From contig NZ_CP139141.1 in NCBI RefSeq assembly GCF_034059295.1, positions 3,517,001 through 3,581,000 on the forward strand: 64,000 nucleotides of DNA, written 5' to 3'. This stretch comes from Pseudomonas sp. HR96. Its GTDB lineage: Bacteria > Pseudomonadota > Gammaproteobacteria > Pseudomonadales > Pseudomonadaceae. Shown here piece after piece: positions 54,122 through 61,784 of the stretch. How positions within the stretch are numbered: position 1 is the first letter of the stretch; each line of letters begins with the position of its first letter. A model generated the notes under the pieces. It worked only from the letters and a program-made list of their open reading frames with translations. It was not told the origin of the DNA and made no database searches. The position numbers were made by a program, and so were the translations under genes.

Positions 54122-55312
54122 CTAGAGTTCGGCATCGAAGATGATCCACACCAGGCCTGAGTAAGTGGCCCCCGGGTTGTCGAGCATTTCCTGGATGACG
54201 TCACTGCCGCTGACCTCGTACTTCAAGGTGCCGCGCCGGTCCCAGGTGGTGGCATTGCTGTCGAACTCCAGGGCGTTGGCCTGCCCTACCGGCAGGACCT
54301 GGCCGAGCACCGGGGCACCGAGATGGGTATGTTCGGGAGGCAAGGTCAAGGCCACCGAGAACGGCACCTGGTGCGCCGTGGGCCGGTGCATCAGCCCGCA
54401 CATCGTGCCCATGTTGCGCTGGCACTCGATGTACACCTTGAACGGCCCGGACGACCACAACCGAAACGGCACCTCGTTGAACAGCCGCCGCGGCACCGGG
54501 CCGCTGCGCCAGTAGCGCTCCCAGCCGCCGTCAGGCTGGAGCACGGCCTTGTCGGAGTTGGGCGGGAAGTCGAGGACGAAGGAATGGATGACCTCGAGTT
54601 CGAAGTTGAAGTCGACCTGCTGGCCGCGGCTGACCTGGGCACCATTGCCCAGGTCGATCTGCGCGCCGTCGCCGACCGTGAAGCTCAGGTTGCCGCGCCA
54701 CATGCCGTGTTTCATTCGATGCGGGTTGGGCGTGCGCACGCGTACGATGGCGGCCATGTTGTTGGTCTGGGTGTCGCCCCATACACCACTCGGTAGCCCG
54801 CCGGAGGTGTAGCAGGGGCCCGGGGACCTCACCCACCAGCCGTTGACCTTGTAGGTGCCTGGTGGGGGAATAGTCAATGTCCCGCAATGGCCGCCTTCAG
54901 GGTGCGAACCGTTGACCGGGTGGCGGTTGGGATCCGCCGAGTAGACGCCCATCTCCCAGGCGACGAATTCCAGGGTCACCTCTTCGCGCTCCCCGGTACG
55001 GTCATGAGTGATGAAAGCCTGCGTCGGACCCGGCACGTTGATGTAATACATGTCGCGCGGCGCCGGCTGCGTCATCACCTGGCCCAGCACGGGCTTGCTG
55101 AACTCGATCGGCAGATCCACCGAGAAGGAGCGCCAGACGTTCTTGCAGTGGCTCGGCCACTGCAGACACAGGCGTCCTGGCGGGTTGATGTCGATAAAGT
55201 CGGCTTGATCCGGTTGGTACCGCGCCTGAATAGTGACGGTTTCGGCCTGGGCTGCACCTGCCAGCAATGCGATCAGCAGCGCAACAAGCCCTGTCTTGTA
55301 CAAGTTTTTCAC
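54122..55312 (-). CDS. CblD/CooD-like fimbrial tip subunit, copy 2
   Basis: 396 residues from a GTG at 55312 with GAGGA upstream, 11 bp after copy 1. Signal peptide MKNLYKTGLVALLIALLAGA-like, then ETVTIQARYQPDQADFIDINPPGRLC. The PF07434-type CblD/CooD layout (about 360 residues, Cys-rich N-terminal domain, beta-rich C-terminal pilin domain) indicates a minor tip adhesin that initiates fimbrial assembly. The C-terminal half (about residues 210-396) is nearly identical to copy 1, whereas the N-terminal half has diverged, so the two tips probably bind different ligands. Confidence 0.85.
   Translation of the reverse strand: MKNLYKTGLVALLIALLAGAAQAETVTIQARYQPDQADFIDINPPGRLCLQWPSHCKNVWRSFSVDLPIEFSKPVLGQVMTQPAPRDMYYINVPGPTQAFITHDRTGEREEVTLEFVAWEMGVYSADPNRHPVNGSHPEGGHCGTLTIPPPGTYKVNGWWVRSPGPCYTSGGLPSGVWGDTQTNNMAAIVRVRTPNPHRMKHGMWRGNLSFTVGDGAQIDLGNGAQVSRGQQVDFNFELEVIHSFVLDFPPNSDKAVLQPDGGWERYWRSGPVPRRLFNEVPFRLWSSGPFKVYIECQRNMGTMCGLMHRPTAHQVPFSVALTLPPEHTHLGAPVLGQVLPVGQANALEFDSNATTWDRRGTLKYEVSGSDVIQEMLDNPGATYSGLVWIIFDAEL
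54222..54582. repeat. 361-bp near-identical tract shared by the two tip genes (second copy 55424-55784)
   Basis: Offset 1202 bp; I count three mismatches in 361 bases, against clear divergence on either side. One mismatch changes Gly to Ser in RYWRGGPVPRR. Confidence 0.9.
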
Positions 55313-55323
55313 TGCATGTCCTC

Positions 55324-56508
55324 TTACAACTCGGCGTCGAAGATGATCCACACCAGGCCTGAGTAAGTGGCCCCATCGTTTTCGAGCATGTCGTGGATGA
55401 CGTCACTGCCGGTGACTTCGTATTTCAAGGTGCCGCGCCGGTCCCAGGTGGTGGCATTGCTGTCGAACTCCAGGGCGTTGGCCTGCCCTACCGGCAAGAC
55501 CTGGCCGAGCACCGGGGCACCGAGATGGGTATGTTCGGGAGGCAAGGTCAAGGCCACCGAGAACGGCACCTGGTGCGCCGTGGGCCGGTGCATCAGCCCG
55601 CACATCGTGCCCATGTTGCGCTGGCACTCGATGTACACCTTGAACGGCCCGGACGACCACAACCGAAACGGCACCTCGTTGAACAGCCGCCGCGGCACCG
55701 GGCCGCCGCGCCAATAGCGCTCCCAGCCGCCGTCAGGCTGGAGCACGGCCTTGTCGGAGTTGGGCGGGAAGTCGAGGACGAAGGCGTGGACAACTTCCAG
55801 TTCCACTTCGATCTTCAGGGTATTACCGCGATTGACCACGGCGCCGTTGCCCAGATCGATCTGCCCGCCCTCGCCGACAGTCCATTCGATGCTGCCTCGC
55901 CACATGCCATGTTTCATACGGTGTGGGTTCGGCGTGTCGAGGCGTATGATGGCGCTGACGTTGTTCGTTTGCGTAGTCACCCACATGCCGTTGTAGACCC
56001 CGCCCGAGGTATGACAGGGAGTGAAGCTATCGATGCGCCAACCACTGATTTTGTACGCGCCATCCCCAGGACGGCCCATCGCTCTGCAGCCCGCCGCGTA
56101 CGGCGTGCCATTCATAGGGTGCTTATTGGGGTCTGGCGAATAGACACCCATCTCCCACGCAACGAACTGCAGGTTTGCCTGTTGACGCTCCCCGGTGCGA
56201 TCGTGGGTGATCGTGACCTGGGCAGGCTTTGGAAAATCGATGTAGTACTGGTCTCGTGGTGGCGCGGTATCGTCCGAACCCAAAACCGGTTTGCTGAACT
56301 CGATGGGCAGGTCCACTGAAAACGCCCTCCAGGCATTTTGGCAAAAGTACACGTACTGAATGCATAGCTTGCCGGGAGGGTTGATATCCAGAAAGTCGGC
56401 CTGACTGGGTTGATAACGTGCCTGAACCGTTACCGTCTCAGCCCGGACACCGGCAATCAACAGGAGACCCAGCAGGCCCGCGACGATCTTGTTACGCAAA
56501 TGGCTCAC
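55324..56508 (-). CDS. CblD/CooD-like fimbrial tip subunit, copy 1
   Basis: 394 residues from a GTG at 56508 that overlaps the usher stop (GTGA) with AAGGAGG upstream; longer in-frame starts lie inside the usher gene. Signal peptide HLRNKIVAGLLGLLLIAGVRA, mature start ETVTVQARYQPSQADFLDINPPGKLC. Same domain plan as copy 2. Having two adjacent CblD-type genes is unusual for CS1-type operons, which normally have one. Both would be tip adhesins competing for the same usher. Confidence 0.86.
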   Translation of the reverse strand: MSHLRNKIVAGLLGLLLIAGVRAETVTVQARYQPSQADFLDINPPGKLCIQYVYFCQNAWRAFSVDLPIEFSKPVLGSDDTAPPRDQYYIDFPKPAQVTITHDRTGERQQANLQFVAWEMGVYSPDPNKHPMNGTPYAAGCRAMGRPGDGAYKISGWRIDSFTPCHTSGGVYNGMWVTTQTNNVSAIIRLDTPNPHRMKHGMWRGSIEWTVGEGGQIDLGNGAVVNRGNTLKIEVELEVVHAFVLDFPPNSDKAVLQPDGGWERYWRGGPVPRRLFNEVPFRLWSSGPFKVYIECQRNMGTMCGLMHRPTAHQVPFSVALTLPPEHTHLGAPVLGQVLPVGQANALEFDSNATTWDRRGTLKYEVTGSDVIHDMLENDGATYSGLVWIIFDAEL

Positions 56509-59063
56509 ACGCCCTCCTTCCCAGCTGTCAACGGCGCGGCTGCCAGATCCCCAGACGTACAACTGCGGTCACCCACCAACAAGGTGTCCTGCTCGCGCCG
56601 GGCCCTGCCGTCGTTCAGGCTCAGGTAACACAGGCGCTGGCCCTTGTGCCTGACCTCCAGCAGCGGCGTGCTCTCGCTCATCTCCACGGTAAAGAACCCA
56701 TCCGGCTCGCTCACCCCGCGCCCGGCATGGTTGATCACCAGGGCGCCTTTGAGCGGCTGGCCCTGCTCATCGAGCAGGCGACCGAGCACGGTCACCGTGC
56801 GCATCACCCGCACCGTACGGTGCTCCACGCCGCCGCGGTTCATGTGATAGCCGAGCAGCGCCGGCTGGATCACTGCTGCGGTGTCATGCTGACCGGCGAA
56901 ATCCAGCTGGACGCTGGCCGCCTTCCACGCCGTCGCGGGCAGCAGGTTGCGCCCCACGTGCAGCTCGCTGGCCAGGCCCTCGCTGTCATCGGCACGCAGG
57001 CGCAGGCCCTGGATGTCTGACTCGACGTCGACGATCAGCCCGGCCTCGCGGCCGTAGTACTGGCCGCTGACTGCTATTTCACCGCCACCGACCGCCACGG
57101 TGCTGTCCAGGTTGAGTCCGCCCGACAGGCTGCCGTCCCAGGAAGAGCGCTGGGCATACAGGTCGCCCTGGGCCAGGGCGTGCTCGAATTGCCCGGAGCC
57201 GCTCAAGCCTGCGCCATAACGGTCGACGCTGAGGCTGCCGGCAACGGTGCGCAAGGCACCGAGGTCGACGTCCTGCTGGTAGCCGAGCGAGGCATTGCGG
57301 TCCTGGCTGCCGTCGCGCGAAGTGCGCGTACCCAGGCTCGCCGACAGGCGCTTGCCCGGCTTGCCAAGGTTCAGGCTCAGGCTCAGGTTGACCCCGCGGT
57401 TGCGCTTGTCGCCGGTGCCGTAGTTGCCCGGCCGGTCGAACAGCGCCAACCGCCAGTCGGCGTCGGAGCCGAGCAACTGGGTGCGGCTCGACCAGCCCAG
57501 GTCCACACTCAGGCCCGAGTTGTAGCCGGTGGTGTGGGTCAGCCGCGCCAGCACACTGCTTTTATGGGTGACCCGGTGATTGATGGCCAGGCCGGTCTGC
57601 TGGGTTTCCTGGCCGCTGCGCGACCGGTAGCGTTGGCGCGCTAGCGGATCGAGCTCGTTCCAGTACTGCGTGGCGTCACGGTTGATGTCGTACTGCCAGG
57701 AGCGCGATTGGCTGAGCACCACGTCGCCATTGCCATAGCCCAGCAGCGCCTGCAGATCGTAGCCCTCGCCGCGGCGCTCGGTGTGATAGAGATTGCCATA
57801 CAGCTTGAAGCGGTCCAGCGGGGTCCAGTCCAGCGAAGTGCCGTACTGCATCTGCTCGTCGACGCGCTGGGCAGACAGCCCGAGTACCGCCCGCGGGTGC
57901 AACAGGTAATTGCCGAGCACACCGGCACTGAGCGAACCGTCGCGCTGGTCGTCCCAGTTGCTCAGCAGTTCGCTCTGCCGGCCCACATACAGGTTGTAGC
58001 GCCAGGGCTCGTCGGTGTTGGTCCAGTTGACCGGCTTGTAGATCATTTCCTGGGTGCTGCTGCTGGTGCGGCCATCCTCGACCAGGCGCACCTCCACCGC
58101 GTAGATACCCCCGGGCAGCACGCGGGTGTCGAGGGTCTGCAGGCCCGGTTGCACCGGCTGGCTGTTGATCAACTGGCCATCCCGGTAGATCTCCACCACA
58201 CCCTGGCGGCTTGGCGTCACGTACAGCGGCGTGCTGCTGGCGGTGGCGCTGTTGATCAGCAGGCTGTCGGTGCTGCCGAACATCACCCCCAGGGTGGTAT
58301 CCGGGGTATCGCCCAGCAGGCGCGGGGCGCGGACCAGGCCGGTGGCGGCGGGCGCGAAATAGCCCAGGCGCCAGAAGTGCGCCTGATGCAGACGCTCGCC
58401 ATACAGCTGGCTGACCCGATGGCGGGTCTGCTGGAAGCTGTCGGAGCTGCGGTCGGCTTGGGCCTCGGCCAGAGTGGTCCAGTGGCCGAAGCTGCCCTGG
58501 CCTTGCACGGCATAGCGGCCGGCCTGCTGGTCGCGATCGCCGGAGAGGTTGACCTGGTTGCGCAGGATGATCCCCTGGCTACCCTTGTCGGGCTGCACGT
58601 GATAACGGCGCTCTTCGGCGCTGCGCTCCACCTCTTTGGTGAGAATCGATACCTGAGAGTTTTCCAGGCTGTAATGCAGGGCCAGCAGGCCCGCCGGGCA
58701 ATTGCGCGCGCAGGTGCCCAGGGGCCGCGAATCGCTCAGGTAATCGGCCCAGAACTGGCGGTCGGCGGAGCTTTCCTGGCTGTCGGCCAGCTCCGTGAAT
58801 TCGAGAAATTGCAGGTGTTCATCGCGGGTCAGAATGACCATCGCCTCACCCATGAAGCGACCGTTGAGGTCCAGGCGCACGGCCAGCGGCACCTCGAAGA
58901 AGTGCTCGCTGAATTCGGCCGGCAGGCCCGCTGCCTGCTGCAGCACGCTGGCGGAGGTGTCCGCTGGCGGCGTGTCGGCATTGGCAGAGGCCTCGCCCGC
59001 CGCCAGCAGCAGACAACCGGTGGCCAGGCGCAGGGCGAGCGTCAGTTCGTTGAGGGGAGACAT
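56505..59063 (-). CDS. CS1/Cbl-type fimbrial outer-membrane usher
   Basis: 852 residues. Signal peptide, then a CooC/CblC/TcfC-like usher: N-terminal chaperone-binding domain, a beta-barrel with many Tyr/Trp/Arg alternations (LYGERLHQAHFWRLGYFAP, GLQTLDTRVLPGGIYAVEVRL, YNLYVGRQSELLSNW), plug region and a C-terminal domain with GRLLDEQGQPLKGALVINHAGRGVSEPDGFFTVEM carboxypeptidase-like folds. It forms the pore through which subunits are threaded. Separated from the pilin by 136 bp containing two hairpins. Confidence 0.88.
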   Translation of the reverse strand: MSPLNELTLALRLATGCLLLAAGEASANADTPPADTSASVLQQAAGLPAEFSEHFFEVPLAVRLDLNGRFMGEAMVILTRDEHLQFLEFTELADSQESSADRQFWADYLSDSRPLGTCARNCPAGLLALHYSLENSQVSILTKEVERSAEERRYHVQPDKGSQGIILRNQVNLSGDRDQQAGRYAVQGQGSFGHWTTLAEAQADRSSDSFQQTRHRVSQLYGERLHQAHFWRLGYFAPAATGLVRAPRLLGDTPDTTLGVMFGSTDSLLINSATASSTPLYVTPSRQGVVEIYRDGQLINSQPVQPGLQTLDTRVLPGGIYAVEVRLVEDGRTSSSTQEMIYKPVNWTNTDEPWRYNLYVGRQSELLSNWDDQRDGSLSAGVLGNYLLHPRAVLGLSAQRVDEQMQYGTSLDWTPLDRFKLYGNLYHTERRGEGYDLQALLGYGNGDVVLSQSRSWQYDINRDATQYWNELDPLARQRYRSRSGQETQQTGLAINHRVTHKSSVLARLTHTTGYNSGLSVDLGWSSRTQLLGSDADWRLALFDRPGNYGTGDKRNRGVNLSLSLNLGKPGKRLSASLGTRTSRDGSQDRNASLGYQQDVDLGALRTVAGSLSVDRYGAGLSGSGQFEHALAQGDLYAQRSSWDGSLSGGLNLDSTVAVGGGEIAVSGQYYGREAGLIVDVESDIQGLRLRADDSEGLASELHVGRNLLPATAWKAASVQLDFAGQHDTAAVIQPALLGYHMNRGGVEHRTVRVMRTVTVLGRLLDEQGQPLKGALVINHAGRGVSEPDGFFTVEMSESTPLLEVRHKGQRLCYLSLNDGRARREQDTLLVGDRSCTSGDLAAAPLTAGKEGV

Positions 59064-59110
59064 CGGTCTGGTTCACCGTCACATTGACATTGAGATGATC
59101 GCGGAGGCAG

Positions 59111-59190
59111 ACCCTGCCTGCGCTACGGCACGAGACGGTCGCGAGGCAGGGTGTTCAGGGGAGAGCCCGCAAGTTGCGAGCTCGGGCTTC
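59111..59190 (-). other. two hairpins between pilin and usher genes
   Basis: ACCCTGCCT (59111-59119) pairs with AGGCAGGGT (59144-59152), and AGCCCG (59164-59169) with CGGGCT (59183-59188). They probably attenuate read-through or stabilise the pilin mRNA so that pilin outnumbers usher. No clear T-run. Confidence 0.45.
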
Positions 59191-59199
59191 AGGAGACGA

Positions 59200-59682
59200 T
59201 CAAGGCGCGGTCTCGAACATCATGTTGACCACACCCTGGTAGTTGCCAGGGATGTACTTGCTGTCGGACGTGTTGGGCGCCTGGGCGGCGATCATGAACT
59301 CCACGACCGAATCGCTGACCGCCTGGGCAGCCGGTACCACCACCGCGCTGGCGGTGGTCAGCTTGGCGCCATTGACCTTCACGTCCAGACCGATGCTGCC
59401 GGCGCCGGCGGTGATCGCCGGCTGGTGCAAGAGGTAGGCGGAGATCGGGCCGATCGTGCTCTTGACGCGCATCTGCTTGCGGATCGGTTGCAGGGTTTCC
59501 TGAATGGAGCTCCAGGCCATGTCTTGCGGATCACTCATCCAGTTGCCGCCGATGGGCTCTACATAGAAGTTCTCGGTTGGGATGGTCGCAGTCACGGTGA
59601 CCTGCTTCTCGATCGGGTCAACCGCAAAGGCCTGCCCTGCAAATGCCACGGCCAGAGGGAGTGCGAACAGTACGTTTTTCAT
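59200..59682 (-). CDS. CS1/CblA-type major fimbrial subunit (pilin)
   Basis: 160 residues from MKNVLFALPLAVAFAGQAFA at 59682, with AAGGAAA upstream. The mature N-terminus VDPIEKQVTVTATIPTENF resembles CooA/CblA (VEKxITVTAxVDPT), where a donor strand is exchanged. C-terminal YQGVVNMMFE is the CS1-family ending. No Cys, as expected for this class. First gene of the cluster; regulated from promoter module 1. Confidence 0.87.
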   Translation of the reverse strand: MKNVLFALPLAVAFAGQAFAVDPIEKQVTVTATIPTENFYVEPIGGNWMSDPQDMAWSSIQETLQPIRKQMRVKSTIGPISAYLLHQPAITAGAGSIGLDVKVNGAKLTTASAVVVPAAQAVSDSVVEFMIAAQAPNTSDSKYIPGNYQGVVNMMFETAP

Positions 59683-59773
59683 GGGTGAGTTTCCTTTGTC
59701 ACCAGGTGATTCATAGCGTCTAGCGCTGCGATGCAATCGCAAGACCCGAGGGGGCTTGCGACTGGCGACACCA

Positions 59774-59839
59774 ATTATTCGCGCTTCTTTCATGAAAAGA
59801 AGTAGGAAAATTCCGGCCGTGAGTACGGAAAATTCCTAC
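59774..59839 (-). promoter_or_regulatory. fimbrial promoter module 1 (upstream of pilin)
   Basis: On the plus strand GTAGGAA-AA-TTCC (59802-59814), 12 bases, GGAA-AA-TTCCTAC (59827-59839). On the minus strand GCGAATAAT (59782-59774) follows, with an AATAAT -10 and no -35 consensus, which suggests an activator-dependent promoter. A CTTCTTT-CATGA-AAAGAAG inverted repeat (59784-59802) lies between. Same architecture as module 2; TAGGAAA is the complement of the BvgA heptad TTTCCTA. Confidence 0.7.
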
Positions 59840-59919
59840 AAATGACCACCGACTGATCCAACAGCACCTGTGGATTTGTCTGTGGTCCATTGATCATGCC
59901 CCCCACAAGGACACCTTCG

Positions 59920-60978
59920 ATGGCTGTTACTGCCGCTCTCGCGCTCACCCCGGACCAGGTCGCAGACCTCGATAACGCAGGCTTGCCGGCCGACCTGCAT
60001 TACGTTGACGACAGCCAGCCAGGCATCAGCCGACGTACGGTACGCGGGCACTTCGCCTACTTCACCCCTGACGGCGAGCGCATCCGCGACGAACAGGAGA
60101 TCAAGCGCATCAATGCCCTGGTCATTCCGCCAGCCTACCGGGATGTGTGGATCTGCGCCGACCCGCGCGGCCACCTGCAGGCCACCGGCCGCGACGCGCG
60201 TGGGCGCAAGCAGTACCGCTACCATCCGCGCTGGCGGGAGATTCGAGACCAGGATAAATACTCGCGCATGCTCGCCTTCGGCAAGGCGCTGCCCAAGGTG
60301 CGGCGCCAGCTGGAGGCGCACCTGGCCCTGCCCGGCCTGCCGCGGGAGAAGGTCATGGCGACGGTGATCTCGCTGCTCGACAGCACTCTCATACGGGTCG
60401 GCAACAGCCAGTACGCCCGGGACAACAAGTCCTACGGGCTGACCACCCTGCGCAATCGCCATGTGCAAGTGCACGGCAGCGCCATCGCCTTTCACTTTCG
60501 TGGCAAGAGCGGCGTGGAGCATGAGGTGTCGGTCAAGGACAAGCGCCTGGCACGCATCGTCAAACGCTGCATGGAGCTGCCAGGGCAGAACCTGTTCCAG
60601 TACCTGGATGAAGATGGTGCGCGGCACAGTGTCAGCTCACATGACGTCAATGCTTATCTGCACGAACTGACCGGAGCCGATTTCACGGCCAAGGACTACC
60701 GCACCTGGGCCGGCAGTGCCCTGGCCCTGGCGATGCTGCGCGAGCTGCACTGGGAGCCGGAGCCTGATGCCAAGAAGCACATCGTCGACATGGTCAAGCA
60801 GGTTGCCCGGCAACTGGGCAACACCCCGGCGGTGTGCCGCAAGTGCTATATCCACCCCAAGGTGCTGGAGCATTTCGTGGTAGGCGAACTGGCACGCTTG
60901 CCCAAGGCGCGCCAGCGCAAGGGGCTGCGGATGGAGGAAGTGGCGCTGGCAAGCTTTCTGGAAAATCTCGCGGCTTGA
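59920..60978 (+). CDS. DNA topoisomerase IB (poxvirus type)
   Basis: 352 residues from MAVTAALAL at 59920 (AAGGA eight bases ahead); in-frame ATGs at 59890 and 59896 are weaker. Conserved blocks RYHPRWREIRDQDKYSRML, NKSYGLTTLRNRHV, KDYRTWAGS and CRKCYIHP with catalytic Tyr near residue 310. Relaxes supercoils through a 3'-phosphotyrosyl intermediate. Divergent from the fimbrial pilin with a 237-bp intergenic region; convergent with the kinase gene 25 bp away. No functional link to the fimbriae is evident. Confidence 0.93.
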   Translation: MAVTAALALTPDQVADLDNAGLPADLHYVDDSQPGISRRTVRGHFAYFTPDGERIRDEQEIKRINALVIPPAYRDVWICADPRGHLQATGRDARGRKQYRYHPRWREIRDQDKYSRMLAFGKALPKVRRQLEAHLALPGLPREKVMATVISLLDSTLIRVGNSQYARDNKSYGLTTLRNRHVQVHGSAIAFHFRGKSGVEHEVSVKDKRLARIVKRCMELPGQNLFQYLDEDGARHSVSSHDVNAYLHELTGADFTAKDYRTWAGSALALAMLRELHWEPEPDAKKHIVDMVKQVARQLGNTPAVCRKCYIHPKVLEHFVVGELARLPKARQRKGLRMEEVALASFLENLAA

Positions 60979-61003
60979 CCCGGCTCTTGCGCCAGGTCGT
61001 GCA

Positions 61004-61648
61004 TCAGCCCCAGGGAATGATCAGGTCGGCACGCTGGCGGTCCTGCTCGACGCGCCGCGCGTTCGGCTCGTCGGTGCTGTCGACCCAGGCGTGGGCCGCA
61101 GCCTCGCTGCGGCCAAAGCGCATGTGCCGTTGCACCAACTGGCGACGGCGGGTGGCCGCGCTGACATCGACGTACCAGCAGGCATCGAACAGCGCCGCCG
61201 TGGCTTGCCAGGGTCCCTCGCTCATCAGCAGGTAGTTACCTTCGCTGATGATCAGCGGTACGTCGGCGGGCACTGCAATGGCGCCGGCGATGCCCTCTTC
61301 GATCTCGCGCTCGAAATACGGCGCGTACACCGTCTCGTCCGCCCCCTGGTCGCGCAGCCGGCGCAACAATGCCTGGTAGCCGGCCACGTCGAAGGTGTCC
61401 GGGGCGCCCTTGCGCGCCTGCCGGCCGAGGCGCGCCAGTTCGCGGTTGGCCAGATGAAAACCGTCCATCGGTACCACCACGGCCTGCGCCCCCAATGCAT
61501 GGGCCAGCAGGCCGGCCACGGTCGATTTGCCGGAACCCGGCGTACCGGCGATGCCCAGCAGGCGGCGCTGGCCACCAACGAGCAGAGTGCGGGCGCGTTC
61601 GAGCAGTTCCTGGGGCAGTTGCACAGCGGATCCTTCAGCGGTACTCAT
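61004..61648 (-). CDS. P-loop nucleoside/sugar kinase family protein (YggC/uridine-kinase-like)
   Basis: 214 residues. Walker A GTPGSGKST near residue 36, then VVVPMDGFHLANRELARLGRQARKGAPDTFDV and ISEGNYLLMSEGPW. This resembles the PRK/uridine kinase/PanK superfamily and the YggC subgroup, whose substrate is unsettled; phosphorylation of a sugar or vitamin-like substrate is likely. It is divergent from a sugar porter with 136 bp between starts, so they may act on the same sugar (inference). Confidence 0.8.
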   Translation of the reverse strand: MSTAEGSAVQLPQELLERARTLLVGGQRRLLGIAGTPGSGKSTVAGLLAHALGAQAVVVPMDGFHLANRELARLGRQARKGAPDTFDVAGYQALLRRLRDQGADETVYAPYFEREIEEGIAGAIAVPADVPLIISEGNYLLMSEGPWQATAALFDACWYVDVSAATRRRQLVQRHMRFGRSEAAAHAWVDSTDEPNARRVEQDRQRADLIIPWG

Positions 61649-61784
61649 GGAAATCCTCGTAGGTGAAATGATTCAGCTCCCAGGGCACCAACGCCGGCAA
61701 TCGGCGTCTGTATCTGGGGCGCCACACATAATAACCCCGCAGGGTGCGCCCGACATCAACCCTGCCGACGGATCGGGAGCAAAC

